Shown piece after piece: positions 26,586-34,591 of a DNA stretch of 34,591 bases. The stretch is from CAVRZY01 sp963725415 (GTDB lineage Bacteria; Acidobacteriota; Terriglobia; Bryobacterales; Bryobacteraceae): positions 1 through 34,591 of the forward strand of contig CAVRZY010000277.1 of NCBI GenBank assembly GCA_963725415.1. The letters run 5' to 3'. How positions within the stretch are numbered: the stretch's first letter is position 1; the number at the start of each line of letters is the position of its first letter. The position numbers were made by a program, and so were the translations under genes. The notes under the pieces are model-generated. The model worked only from the letters and a program-made list of their open reading frames with translations, searched no databases and had not been told where the DNA came from.

Positions 26586-26649
26586 GGCGGCGAAACGCTG
26601 AGCCGGCGTCCGGAACCCAGTCTTAGTGAAGGTGCAGTAGAATCAAGAC

Positions 26650-26877
26650 ATGGAGCACTTCCGCCGCCTGACGGCCATTATCGAGCGAGAGGATGACGGA
26701 TACGTCGCTCTGTGTCCTGAACTGGACATCGCCAGCCAGGGGGACACGGTTGAAGAGGCGCGCGCCAACCTGACGGAAGCGCTCACGCTGTTTTTCGAAA
26801 CCGCCGACCCCTCGGAAATCCAACGGCGCCTGCACCCGCACATCTTCGTCACCCAGGTTGAGGTCCCTGTTGGGTAA
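26650..26877 (+). CDS. hicB: HicB-family antitoxin
   Basis: The 75-residue protein has the HicB fold signature: RRLTAIIEREDDGYVALCPELD, then GDTVEEARANLTEAL. HicB binds and blocks the HicA mRNA-cleaving toxin and, in longer forms, represses the operon through a DNA-binding domain; no such domain is visible here. It is followed, with overlap, by a HicA remnant, the less usual antitoxin-first order. It may now be an orphan antitoxin. Confidence 0.82.
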   Translation: MEHFRRLTAIIEREDDGYVALCPELDIASQGDTVEEARANLTEALTLFFETADPSEIQRRLHPHIFVTQVEVPVG

Positions 26878-27037
26878 GCTCCGCGTCCTCTCCGGCCTTG
26901 AGGCGCGTCGCATCCTTGAGTCCCACGGTTTCCAGGAAGTCCGGCGCAGAGGCAGTCACTGTATCATGCGCGAAGCCAACGCACTCCTGACCCGCCAATA
27001 CCGCGCCCCGTGGAAGCTGGCGGGGACGGAGGGGTGA
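26870..27037 (+). pseudogene. hicA: Truncated HicA toxin fused to the oxidoreductase 3' end
   Basis: From TTG 26870 (GAGG six bases upstream, overlapping the hicB stop) the frame reads GKLRVLSGLEARRILESHG and then RRRGSHCIM, the HicA double-stranded-RNA-binding-like fold up to its GSH motif with the catalytic His. After Met it runs on in frame into REANALLTRQYRAPWKLAG, a copy of the end of the Gfo/Idh gene, and stops: 55 codons in all. The last strand and helix of HicA are missing, so the toxin is probably inactive. The frame is too short for a normal search with an ATG start. Confidence 0.75.
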
Positions 27038-27040
27038 GGG
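26969..27040 (+). repeat. Second copy of the 72-bp direct repeat
   Basis: Matches 26514-26585 with changes around GCACTCCTG (for GACCTGCTA) and ACGG (for ATGG). It encodes REANALLTRQYRAPWKLAG and a stop, fused to HicA. It is either a duplication or the end of a lost second oxidoreductase gene. Confidence 0.85.
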
Positions 27041-27089
27041 GACCCGGCGCACACGCTCGACTATTCGGCGGTTGGACGCGAAATTCGTG

Positions 27090-27480
27090 TTCTGATGAAA
27101 CTACTACACGCACATCGCGACCACCTCCCCTGGAGAACTGACCCAGCGCGGCCACGCCAAGAGCAAGCACAGCGATCTGGGCCTGGTGGGACTGGCGGCT
27201 CTGGGCAAGCCGCACGACGCTTTGGACGACGCGGAGCACCGCACCCGTGCCGCCTGCTGCACCCTGGGGTCCTTCGCGCCAGTGGGCCGACAGTTCGCTG
27301 CGGTTGCTCACGTTCGCCTCGGTGATGGGCTTGGCGCTGGTCAGCCTGGTTCGCCTGAGGCTGGGCACCCGGAAGTCTGCACGGAGCATGATGAAGACAC
27401 TCTCGGAAGTGAAAGCCACTTTGGTACGCGTGCGCACGAAACAAGACCTGCAATTTTGCGAAAGTCGGGCTAGGCTAGTA
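27090..27480 (+). pseudogene. Decayed IS1634-like transposase, C-terminal part
   Basis: One frame reads YTHIATTSPGELTQRGHAKS followed by DLGLVGLAAL, like the region after the first catalytic Asp in IS1634-type transposases (LAQRGHSK..R.DL..VGLAL). Another frame from about 27288 reads SLRLLTFASVMGLALVSLVR then RSMMKTLSEVKA, like the C-terminus (VH.F.CVLAL.L.SLL, then LL..L). Frames shift and most of the domain is missing. No terminal repeats are evident. This and the fragment at 17740 could come from related elements. Confidence 0.5.
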
Positions 27481-27536
27481 GGAGAGGCCCATGGCCTGTC
27501 GCTCGACCTGTCAGTGGAGTCTTTACAGGAGTCCTC

Positions 27537-30500
27537 ATGTCACGTTTCTTGTTATTCCCTTTCGCCTTGCTGGCCGGCGCAGTCTGCGCCGGTCAAACCA
27601 GCTCGTTGCTGCTGCAAAAGCCCGCGCTCAGCCGCACCCAGATCGTCTTCGTTTATGCCGGCGATCTGTGGAGCGTGCCGCGCGAGGGCGGTGAAGCCAA
27701 GCGCCTCACCACCGGGGCCGGCGTCGAGACCAATCCCGTCTTCTCGCCCGACGGCGCGCAGATTGCTTTCACCGGCGAATACGACGGCAACGTGGATGTT
27801 TTCGTCATGCCCGCCACCGGCGGGTACTCCAAAGCGCCTGACCTGGCACCCCGCGCCCGACACCGTGCTGGGGTGGACGCCGGACGGCAAGCGCATTCTG
27901 TTCAGCTCGCCGCGCACCAGCTACTCGCGCTTCGCCGAGCTGTTCACCGTGGGTCTGGAAGGCGGGCTCGAAGAAAAGGTGCCCCTGCCGATGGGCTACG
28001 AAGCTGCATTCTCGCCCGACGGCGCCCAGCTTGCCTACGTGCCCCTGCCACGCGCGTTCACCGTCGTGGAAGCGCTACCGCGGCGGCCGCGCCACGCCCA
28101 TCTGGCTCGCCACGCTCTCTAGCGGCCGCATCGAGAAGATCCCGCGCGACAATTCCAACGACTTCAACCCGCATGTGGGTCGGCGACCGGGTGTATTTCC
28201 TCTCGGACCGCAACGGGCCGGTCACGCTGTTCTCCTACGACACGCGCACGAAACAGGTGCGGCAGGTGGTCGAGAACCGCGGGCTGGATCTGAAGTCGGC
28301 TTCGGCGGGTCCAGGCGCCATCATCTACGAGCAGTTCGGCTCGCTCGATCTCTACGATCTGAAGTCGGGGAAGAGCCAGCCGGTGAACGTGCGCATCGCC
28401 GGGGACATGCTGGAGGTCGCGCCCGCATTTCGTCAACGTGGGCCGGCGGCTGCGCAACGCGCACATCTCGCCCACCGGCGCGCGAGCGGTCTTCGAGGCG
28501 CGCGGCGAGATCCTCACGCGTCCCTGCCGAGAAGGGCGACGCGCGCAACCTCACCAACACCCCGGCGGTCATGGAGCGCGATCCCGCCTGGTCGCCGGAC
28601 GGCAAGACCATCGCCTATTTCTCGGACGAATCCGGCGAGTACGCGCTGCACTTGCGCCCGCAGAGCGGCCTGGGCGAGGTCACCAAAATCAGCCTCGGCG
28701 AGAAGCCCGCCTTTTACGGCGCGCCGCGCTGGTCGCCGGACAGCAGCAAGATCGCTTACATCGATAGCCACCTCGGCATCTGGTACATCGACCTGCAACA
28801 GAAGAAACCCGTCCAGGTGGACAAGGATCTGTACTGGGGCGCGGGCGGCGGATCTGGTGCCGGTCGTGGTCGCCGGACAGCAAGTGGCTGGCCTACGCCA
28901 AGCGCCTCCAGAACTTCATGAGCGCCATCCATCTGTATTCGCTGGCGGAGGGCAAGACCACGCAGGTTACCGACGGCATGAGCGACGCCAAGTACCCGGT
29001 CTTCGACAAGGACGGCAAGTACCTTTACTTCACCGCCAGCACCGACTCGGGGCCCTCGATGGAGCAGGATCTTCACAGCTTCAGCCGCACGGTGACCCGC
29101 AGCATCTACCTGACGGTGCTGGCCAAGGACCAGCCCTCGCCGCTGGCGCCGGAGAGCGATGAGGAGAAGCCCGCCGAACAGAAAGCGGAGGAGAAGAAAG
29201 CCGAAGCCAAAGAGAGCGGGAAGGAGGAAGCCAAAGCCGAAGCCGCCGGAGAAGGTCGCCGTCAAGATCGATTACGACAACCTGGGCCAGCGCATCCTGG
29301 CGCTACCGCTTCCGCCGCGCCGCTACATCGCGCTGCAAGTGGGCAAGGCCGGCCTGCTGTATGCTCTGGAGGCCCCCGCGCCCGCGCCGGGAACCGAATT
29401 CGCAATGACGGTTCACCGATTCGATCTCAAGACACGCAAGTCGGACGTGGCCATCGGCGGGGTGCGCAGCTTCGAGATTTCGCAGAACGGCGAGAAGATG
29501 CTTTACCGGCAGGGCGACCGCTGGGTGATCGCCGCGCCGAAACCCATGGCCGCGGGGCCGGGCGCCGCGCCTCCTCCGCCGGCTCCTCCGTCCGGCGGAC
29601 CGGGCGAGGGCACGCTCAAGACCGAGGGCATTGAAGTGCGCGTCGATCCGCGGGCCGAGTGGAAGCAGATGTACCACGAGGTCTGGCGCATCGAGCGCGA
29701 TTTCTTCTACGATCCGGGCTTCCATGGCCTGGATCTGGCGGCTGCCGAGAAGAAGTATGCGCCGTATCTGGAGAACGTTGCGTCGCGCAGCGACCTGAAC
29801 TACCTGTTCGCCGAGATGCTGGGCGAGCTGACCGTCGGCCACCTGTTCGTGGCTGGCGGCGAGACCCCCGAGGTCAAGCGCGTGCAGACCGGACTGCTGG
29901 GCGCCGATTACAAGGTCGAGAACGGGCGCTACCGCTTCGCGCGCGTCTACAACGGCGAGAACTGGAACCCGCAACTGAAAGCCCCGCTCACCCAGCCCGG
30001 CGTCAACGTGGTGGCGGGCGAATACCTGCTGGCTGTGAACGGCCGCGAGCTGCGCGCCAGCGACAACGTCTACAGCTTCTTCGAGGGCACGGCCGGACAA
30101 GTCGGTGGTGCTTCGGGTCGGGGCGGATCCCTCCGGGGCCGGCGCCCGCGAGGTCACCGTGGTTCCGGTTGCGAGCGAGGCCGGCCTGCGCAATCTGGCC
30201 TGGATCGAAGACAACCGGCGCAAGGTGGACCAGATGACCGGCGGGCGCGTGGCTTACGTCTACATGCCCGACACGGCCTTCGGCGGCCTGACCAATTTCA
30301 ACCGCTACTTCTTCGCCCAGGTGGGCAAGCAGGCCGCCATCATCGACGAGCGCTTCAACGGCGGCGGCATGCTGGCCACCGACATCATCGAGTACCTGAA
30401 GCGGCCGCTGATGAGCCTGGTGGCCACCCGCGACGGGGCGGATGAGCTCGCAGCCGCTGGGGGCCATCTTCGGGCCCAAGGTGATGATCATCAATGAATT

Positions 30501-30867
30501 CGCGGGTTCGGGCGGCGACGCCATGCCCTGGTACTTCCGCCGGGCCGGGGTGGGCAAGCTGATCGGCAAGCGCACCTGGGGCGGGCTGGTGGGCCGCGCC
30601 GGAGCGCCCGAGTTGATGGACGGCGGTTTCGTCTCCGCGCCCAGCTCCGCCGTCTACAACCCCAACGGCGAGTGGGAAGTCGAGAACGTCGGCATCGCCC
30701 CGGACATCGAAGTCGAGCACGATCCCGAGCAGGTGCGCCAGGGCCGCGACCCGCAGTTGGAGAGGGCCGTCGAGGTGGTGCTGGAGGAACTGAAGAAGAA
30801 CCCGGTCCCCCAGCCGAAGCGGCCGGGTTATCCGAATTATCACGGGGCGAAGCCGGCGGCGCGGTGA
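27537..30867 (+). pseudogene. Tricorn-type S41 protease, about ten frameshifts
   Basis: The joined reading is about 1,100 residues, normal for an exported tricorn-like peptidase: signal peptide (MSRFLLFPFALLAGAVCA), two beta-propellers of PD40 repeats (FSPDGAQIAFTGEYDGNVDV; WSPDGKTIAYFSDESGEYAL), a low-complexity Lys/Glu/Ala linker near 29150-29240, the S41 part with GELTVGHLFVAGG (likely catalytic His), a PDZ domain, and NEFAGSGGDAMPWYF with the nucleophile Ser. Frame changes occur near 27825, 28060, 28170, 28428, 28515, 28855, 28862, 29243, 30098 and 30435. Most are cured by removing one base, and the protein on both sides of each stays well conserved. Recent decay or sequencing error are both possible. 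Confidence 0.8.
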
Positions 30868-30884
30868 GGCCCCGGTAAAAAAGC

Positions 30885-30913
30885 TTGTCTTCTCCTTTTG
30901 TTCGCCCTATAAT
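30885..30913 (+). promoter_or_regulatory. Sigma-70 promoter of tcmP
   Basis: TTGTCT (30885-30890) and a perfect TATAAT (30908-30913) are separated by 17 bases. The start point would be near 30920, just before AGGTGGAG (30921-30928) and ATG 30932, giving a very short leader. The A/T content rises here against the G+C-rich surroundings. Confidence 0.7.
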
Positions 30914-30931
30914 AGCGATCAGGTGGAGACG

Positions 30932-32053
30932 ATGGACACTGACGGCTTTTTCGACGAGTCCACCGAGCAGTCCGCGGTAAAGACGGCGATTGTTTCGAAG
31001 TACTTCTGGGCCTGGGCCAAGGTCATCATGCCATCGGCAAAGCGGCGTAGCGGGGGGATCGCCTACCTTGATTTGTTCGCCGGTCCGGGTCGCTACAAAG
31101 ACGGAACGAAGGCCACGCCACTGTTGATTCTCGAACAAGCCATCCGAGACCCGGACATGCGCGAGATGCTTGTGACCATCTTCAACGACAAGGACGAGAG
31201 GCAGGTTCGAGATCTCGAAAACGCAATCAAGCGACTGCCTGGTGTCGAGACGCTGAAGTATCCACCGGAGGTCTGGAACAAAGAAGTCGGCACCGAGATG
31301 GCCAAGATGTTCAAATCCATGCACCTCGTTCCGACTCTCTGCTTCGTCGATCCTTGGGGCTACAAGGGGCTCTCCTTACAGATCGTAAATTCCGTTCTGA
31401 AGGATTGGGGCTGCGACTGCATCTTCTTTTTCAACTTCAACCGCATCGACATGGGGCTGAGCAATCCCTATGTTGTCGAGCACATGAACGCCCTGTTCGG
31501 GGAGGAGCGTGCGGACCTGTTGGGCCAAAAGCTGAGCGCGTTGTCGTCAGCGGAGCGGGAGTTGACGATCATCGAGGAGCTTTGCAGCGCACTCGGAGCC
31601 CGGAGCGGCAGATTCGTATTGCCATTTCGTTTCCGGGATGACCGCGGATCGCGAACCAGCCACCACCTCATCTTCGTCAGCAAGCATTTTAAAGGCTACG
31701 AAATCATGAAGGACATCATGGCACAGGAGAGTTCCACTCACGACCAGGGTGTTCCGAGTTTCGAGTACAACCCTGCCGACATGCGGTTTCCGCTGCTGTT
31801 TGAGCTCACCCGGCCATTGGACGACCTCGAAGACCTATTGCTCCGGACGTTCGCGGGCCAGGTCCGCACCATGAAGGACATCTACGAGCGACACAGTCTT
31901 GGCAGGCCCTACATCAAGCGCAACTACAAGGACGCCCTCATCAGCATGGAAAAGAAGCGTCGAATCAAGGGGGATCCTCCAGCCGAGGAGCGCAGAAGTG
32001 GTACTTTCGCAGACCACGTACGGGTCATTTTTCCACGCAGCGGAGGCAAGTGA
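30932..32053 (+). CDS. tcmP: Three-Cys-motif partner protein TcmP
   Basis: The 373-residue protein matches TcmP: FFDESTEQSAVKTAIVSKYF, GIAYLDLFAGPGRY (a methyltransferase-like glycine loop), CFVDPWGYKGLSL, FFFNFNRIDMG and a C-terminal winged-helix-like end. TcmP regularly lies next to a three-Cys-motif protein related to phage Gp37/Gp68; its biochemical role is not settled and it is often found in mobile or defence-rich regions. ATG 30932 is preferred over a GTG at 30923 because of the AGGTGG before it and the promoter spacing. It overlaps the next gene by one base (TGATG), so the two are coupled. Base use is plainly less G/C-biased than the neighbours, which suggests transfer. Confidence 0.87.
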   Translation: MDTDGFFDESTEQSAVKTAIVSKYFWAWAKVIMPSAKRRSGGIAYLDLFAGPGRYKDGTKATPLLILEQAIRDPDMREMLVTIFNDKDERQVRDLENAIKRLPGVETLKYPPEVWNKEVGTEMAKMFKSMHLVPTLCFVDPWGYKGLSLQIVNSVLKDWGCDCIFFFNFNRIDMGLSNPYVVEHMNALFGEERADLLGQKLSALSSAERELTIIEELCSALGARSGRFVLPFRFRDDRGSRTSHHLIFVSKHFKGYEIMKDIMAQESSTHDQGVPSFEYNPADMRFPLLFELTRPLDDLEDLLLRTFAGQVRTMKDIYERHSLGRPYIKRNYKDALISMEKKRRIKGDPPAEERRSGTFADHVRVIFPRSGGK

Positions 32054-32279
32054 TGGCGAAATCCAGCATCGAGTGGACAGACGCTGCCTGGAACCCGGTC
32101 ACAGGTTGCACCAAGGTCAGCCCTGGCTGCAAGTACTGCTACGCCGAACGAATGGCAAAGCGGCTGCGCGCAATGGGACAACGGAACTACGTGAACGCCT
32201 TCCAATTGACACTCCAGCACCATATGCTAGAAATTCCCCTGGGATGGCGGCGGTCGCACCGCATTTTCGTGAACGAAAG
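32053..32279 (+). pseudogene. Three-Cys-motif (Gp37/Gp68-like) protein, cut by an insertion
   Basis: The frame starts MAKSSIEWTDAAWNPVTGC with Cys19, Cys26 and Cys29 (GCTKVSPGCKYC), the three-Cys motif of this radical-SAM-like family, and runs to RSHRIFVNE, where the family continues with SMSDLFH. At 32280 the end of the IS element begins and only unrelated codons follow to the stop at 32322. About 75 of an expected 230 or more residues remain. GGAGG lies six bases before the ATG, which overlaps the tcmP stop. The rest of the gene, if present, should lie to the right of the window. Confidence 0.82.
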
Positions 32280-32332
32280 TGGACCCCAAAGTCAAGACCA
32301 TTTTTCGCCCGCAATAAGTTAAGGTTTAGCGG
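32280..32332 (+). repeat. Left inverted repeat of the IS3-type element
   Basis: TGGACCCCAAAGTCAAGACC starts the element, and CGCAATAAGTTAAG follows at 32310-32323. Against the right end, the blocks TGGACCCC, GACCA, CGCAATAAGTTAAG and GCGG match, with about seven extra bases on this side. Confidence 0.75.
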
Positions 32333-32400
32333 GTGTGGTTTTCTGGTTTGGGCCGCGAAAAACGAGCCCAGGGTTTCGAGCAATCCTCTACAGAATCCCA

Positions 32401-33396
32401 TCATTGTGTTTCAAACGATCCTGACTGCTTTTGTATCGGCTGGAGAGCAGTTTGCAGCAGTCGCTGGATGGCTGCAACCGGTAACTGATCTGGCTGAGCG
32501 CTGTCCGGCACCTCCACCACAGCCACAGAACATTTCTTAGTTAGCCTGGCGCGGATCGCTCGACTCGCGGCGCGGCCGGCCGCGTCCCCGTCGAGCATGA
32601 GAATCACCCGCTCGAATCGGCCCAGCAGGAGGCTCTCTTGTTCCGCCGACAGCGAGCATCCCATCAGCGCCACCACGGATGGAAAACCCGATTGATGGAC
32701 GCGCAGGCAACCAAAGTAACCCTCCACCACGATCACCGTTTTGCTGCCAGTCGCAGCGGCGCGATGAAGATTGAACAGCTCCAGCCCTTTCCGAAAGCCG
32801 GTCGGGAGCTTGTATTTGGGCGGCCTGCCATCCAGCGCGCGGCCGGCGTAACCCACGATCTGGCCGCGTCCGTTGTGGATCGGAATCACAATGCGTCCTC
32901 TCAGCAAACCTTCTCTGCCGTAGAAGCCCACACCAAATCCGACGGCGGTGGCCGGCTCGATTCCACGCTGCAGCAGGTACGGATGGGAGTAGTCCACGCC
33001 CGTCAGAGCGAAGCGCAGGGGTGGATTAGGCTCTTCTTTTTCCCGAACCAGTTCCCGTTTCCTCGCCTTCCCCGGCGCCGGCGCTGTCATCCGTGCGGGG
33101 CCTGGCTGTAGCAATCCAGACCACTGTTGCAGTCGGAGCGCCGCCTGGCGAATCGAACATCGCTCCATCGCGGCAACGAAATCCAAAATGTTGCCGCGAG
33201 CCTGACAGGCGAAGCACTGAAAGACATTCTTGCTGAGGCTGGCCCGGAAGGAATCCTCGCGCTTCCCTCCGTGAATCGGACAGCAGCCTTCCAGTTGGCT
33301 CCCGCGCCGGCGCAGGCCTTTCACTTGGTACTGGCGCAGCACCGCCTCCAGGCTGACCGCCTGCTTGACAGTACGGAAGTCCACCCACTCCTTCAT
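32401..33396 (-). CDS. CHC2 zinc finger and Toprim protein, DnaG-like, IS passenger
   Basis: The 331-residue protein has a CHC2-type zinc ribbon (Cys39, His42, Cys61, Cys64), a primase-like central region (VGYAGRALDGRPPKYKLPTG), and a Toprim fold with Glu225 in VVEGYF and the acidic pair Asp269/Asp271 in LDGDAAGR. These are the RNA-primase catalytic features of DnaG; the C-terminal helicase-binding domain is absent, as in small phage or plasmid primases. The open frame runs on to 33564, but ATG 33396 overlaps the orfB stop as ATGA, so it is translationally coupled to the transposase, and MKEWVDFRTVKQAV is a DnaG-like opening. A role in replicating the element or in its transposition intermediate is inferred. 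Confidence 0.82.
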   Translation of the reverse strand: MKEWVDFRTVKQAVSLEAVLRQYQVKGLRRRGSQLEGCCPIHGGKREDSFRASLSKNVFQCFACQARGNILDFVAAMERCSIRQAALRLQQWSGLLQPGPARMTAPAPGKARKRELVREKEEPNPPLRFALTGVDYSHPYLLQRGIEPATAVGFGVGFYGREGLLRGRIVIPIHNGRGQIVGYAGRALDGRPPKYKLPTGFRKGLELFNLHRAAATGSKTVIVVEGYFGCLRVHQSGFPSVVALMGCSLSAEQESLLLGRFERVILMLDGDAAGRAASRAIRARLTKKCSVAVVEVPDSAQPDQLPVAAIQRLLQTALQPIQKQSGSFETQ

Positions 33397-34241
33397 CGTC
33401 CTGCGCCTTGCGCCCGGTAGATTATGGCCGGTGTCCGGTAGTCCAGGCTCTGATGGGGGCGCTCGTAATTGTAGAACCGGAAGTAGCGACCGATCCCAGC
33501 TCGGGCCTCCGGCACCAGCGTGTAATCGTGCAAGTACACCTCCTCGTACTTCAGCGAGCGCCACAGTCGCTCGATAAAGATGTTGTCCAGACAGCGCCCG
33601 CGCCCATCCATGCTGACGGCGATCCCGCGCCCTTCCAGTACTCCCGTGAACTGCTCACTGGTGAACTGCGCGCCCTGGTCGCTGTTGAAGATTTCCGGTC
33701 GGCCCCAGCGCAGCGCCCCCTTCAGGGCTTCCACGCAGAAAGCCAACTCCATGGTCACCGACAGCGCCCAACTCAGCACAAACCGGCTGAACCAGTCCAT
33801 CACCGCCACCAGGTACGCGAAGCCCTGCGCCATGCGGATGTAGGTGATGTCCGTGCTCCAAACCTGGTTGACGCGCTCCACTTCGACCCCCTCCAACAGG
33901 TACGGGTAGATCTTGTGTCCCTCGCCCGGCTGGCTCAACTTTGGCTTCGGATAGACCGCCTCGATTCCCATCAACCCCATCAGTCGCCCCACCCGTTTGC
34001 GGTTCACCTCGTGGCCTTGTGACCGCAAGCACACCGCCATTCGCCGGCTCCCATAGAACGGCGCCCGCGTGTACTGCTCGTCGATCAACCGCATCAGCAG
34101 CAGATTCTCCTCGCTCTCGCCCGCCGGCTCGTAGTATAGGCTCGACCGGTTCACATCCAGCAACTCGCACTGCCGGCGAACGCTGATCTCCGCATGCTCC
34201 GCCTCCACCAACAGGCGCCGCTCCTCACTCGAGCAGACCAA
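33393..34241 (-). CDS. IS3-family transposase OrfB, DDE domain
   Basis: This integrase-type part has the HTH_21-like start (ISVRRQCELLDVNRSSLYYEP) and the rve core with the DDE triad: Asp in WSTDITYIR, Asp in FNSDQGAQF and Glu in FIERLWRSLKYEEV. The start is a TTG just after the frameshift site; normally it is made as an OrfAB fusion after a -1 shift on A9. The frame is intact to the stop, which overlaps the passenger gene. It cuts and joins the element's ends. Confidence 0.9.
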   Translation of the reverse strand: MVCSSEERRLLVEAEHAEISVRRQCELLDVNRSSLYYEPAGESEENLLLMRLIDEQYTRAPFYGSRRMAVCLRSQGHEVNRKRVGRLMGLMGIEAVYPKPKLSQPGEGHKIYPYLLEGVEVERVNQVWSTDITYIRMAQGFAYLVAVMDWFSRFVLSWALSVTMELAFCVEALKGALRWGRPEIFNSDQGAQFTSEQFTGVLEGRGIAVSMDGRGRCLDNIFIERLWRSLKYEEVYLHDYTLVPEARAGIGRYFRFYNYERPHQSLDYRTPAIIYRAQGAGR

Positions 34242-34515
34242 CTTTTTTTTTCAGCCAGTCCAGTTCCATCTTCAGCCGGCCGATCTCCTCATACAGCGCC
34301 TCTTTCTCCACTTCCCCGTCGGGTTGCTTGCGCTTGCGGCCGTCGATGAACAACTCTTCCAATTGCCCGATCGCCGCCTTCCGCCAGTGCGCGATCTGCA
34401 CCGGGTGGACATCGAACTGCGACGCCAGCTGATTTAGCGTCCGCTCGCCGCGGATCGCCTCCAACGCCACCTTCGCCTTGAACTTCGGACTGTATTGCTT
34501 TCGCGTCGTCGTCAT
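34225..34515 (-). CDS. IS3-family transposase OrfA, helix-turn-helix
   Basis: The 96-residue protein has an HTH domain (KQYSPKFKAKVALEAIRGER, then FDVHPVQIAHWRKAA) that binds the inverted repeats, and a C-terminal Leu-rich coil (IGRLKMELDWLKKKVGLLE). GAGGAG precedes ATG 34515. It ends just after the slippery run and overlaps orfB by 17 bases in another frame, the normal IS3 layout. Confidence 0.9.
   Translation of the reverse strand: MTTTRKQYSPKFKAKVALEAIRGERTLNQLASQFDVHPVQIAHWRKAAIGQLEELFIDGRKRKQPDGEVEKEALYEEIGRLKMELDWLKKKVGLLE
34243..34251 (-). promoter_or_regulatory. Slippery A9 run for -1 frameshift of orfA into orfB
   Basis: On the minus strand CTG is followed by nine A and then GTTGG. 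A -1 slip after the Lys codons passes from DWLKKK in orfA to KLVCSSEERRLL in orfB, the standard way IS3 elements make the OrfAB transposase. Confidence 0.72.
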
Positions 34516-34543
34516 CGCTCCTCTCGCTCTCGCGTTAACGACT

Positions 34544-34588
34544 CCGCCAGAATCTTAACTTATTGCGTGGTCCAAAATTCGGGGTCCA
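34544..34588 (-). repeat. Right inverted repeat of the IS3-type element
   Basis: Read on the minus strand it gives TGGACCCCGAATTTTGGACC followed by CGCAATAAGTTAAG (34554-34567) and GGCGG, matching the left end as described there. Confidence 0.75.
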
Positions 34589-34591
34589 TTA

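Larger units (their letters stand above)
32280..34588 (-). mobile_element. IS3-family element with primase-like passenger gene
   Basis: The element is about 2.3 kb and begins and ends with TGGACCCC in inverted orientation. It holds orfA and orfB of an IS3-type transposase and a third gene for a CHC2-Toprim protein on the same strand. The flanking bases are AAG on the left and TTA on the right, so no 3-bp target duplication is seen; the left end or right end may have been exchanged with another copy. The insertion breaks the three-Cys-motif gene. Confidence 0.8.

Noticed and set aside
33397..33564. N-terminal extension of the CHC2-Toprim protein
   Set aside because: It overlaps orfB entirely and has no DnaG-like sequence; the ATGA overlap at 33393-33396 marks the start.
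1..34591. CRISPR array or tRNA/rRNA genes
   Set aside because: No regularly spaced short repeats with unique spacers and no cloverleaf or rRNA sequence noticed by eye; the repeats present are Rhs core copies.

Overview
The window looks like a chromosomal accessory region of an Acidobacteriota bacterium, most likely of the Bryobacter/Solibacter type. The support is the high G+C content, many Sec-exported proteins, a VWFA protein of the kind typical of Acidobacteria, a Tat-exported Gfo/Idh oxidoreductase, PDZ/S41 and tricorn-like proteases, and an abundance of IS remnants. The assignment rests on gene content alone.

Layout: (1) 1-1906: a group II intron of the IIC type with its reverse transcriptase, sitting just after a palindromic hairpin. 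(2) 2005-17989: an Rhs (YD-repeat) locus. A small exported protein is followed by one full-length Rhs protein and then by three N-terminally truncated Rhs cassettes and a fifth Rhs scrap. The four tips have different sequences but look like one family: a Cys near the start, a beta strand before an LLHExxH zincin motif, and a Cys near the C-terminus. After every tip comes a gene for a small exported protein, a candidate immunity protein. One tip is out of frame and has QELLH in place of HExxH; one candidate immunity gene is also frameshifted. (3) 17740-18237: a transposase scrap and a small Cys-containing protein. (4) 18283-23414: exported HEAT-repeat protein, VWFA protein, S41 peptidase, a frameshifted exported protein, and an AhpD-like protein. 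(5) 23569-26582: a two-subunit aconitase X and a Gfo/Idh oxidoreductase in one tightly overlapped operon. (6) 26650-27480: HicB, a truncated HicA fused to a copy of the oxidoreductase gene's 3' end, and a decayed transposase. (7) 27537-30867: a tricorn-type protease gene with about ten frameshifts. (8) 30885-32279: a promoter, TcmP and its three-Cys-motif partner, the latter cut by an insertion. (9) 32280-34588: an IS3-family element with inverted repeats that carries a CHC2-Toprim (DnaG-like) passenger gene translationally coupled to the transposase.

The most interesting system is the Rhs array: a full-length delivery protein followed by a store of alternative, disulfide-type metallopeptidase tips with exported partner proteins, so that recombination in the shared core could swap the tip. 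The second is the primase-like gene built into an IS3 element. A caution applies throughout: many single-base frameshifts, several next to short G or C runs, occur in otherwise well-conserved genes, so some broken genes may be sequencing or assembly errors.
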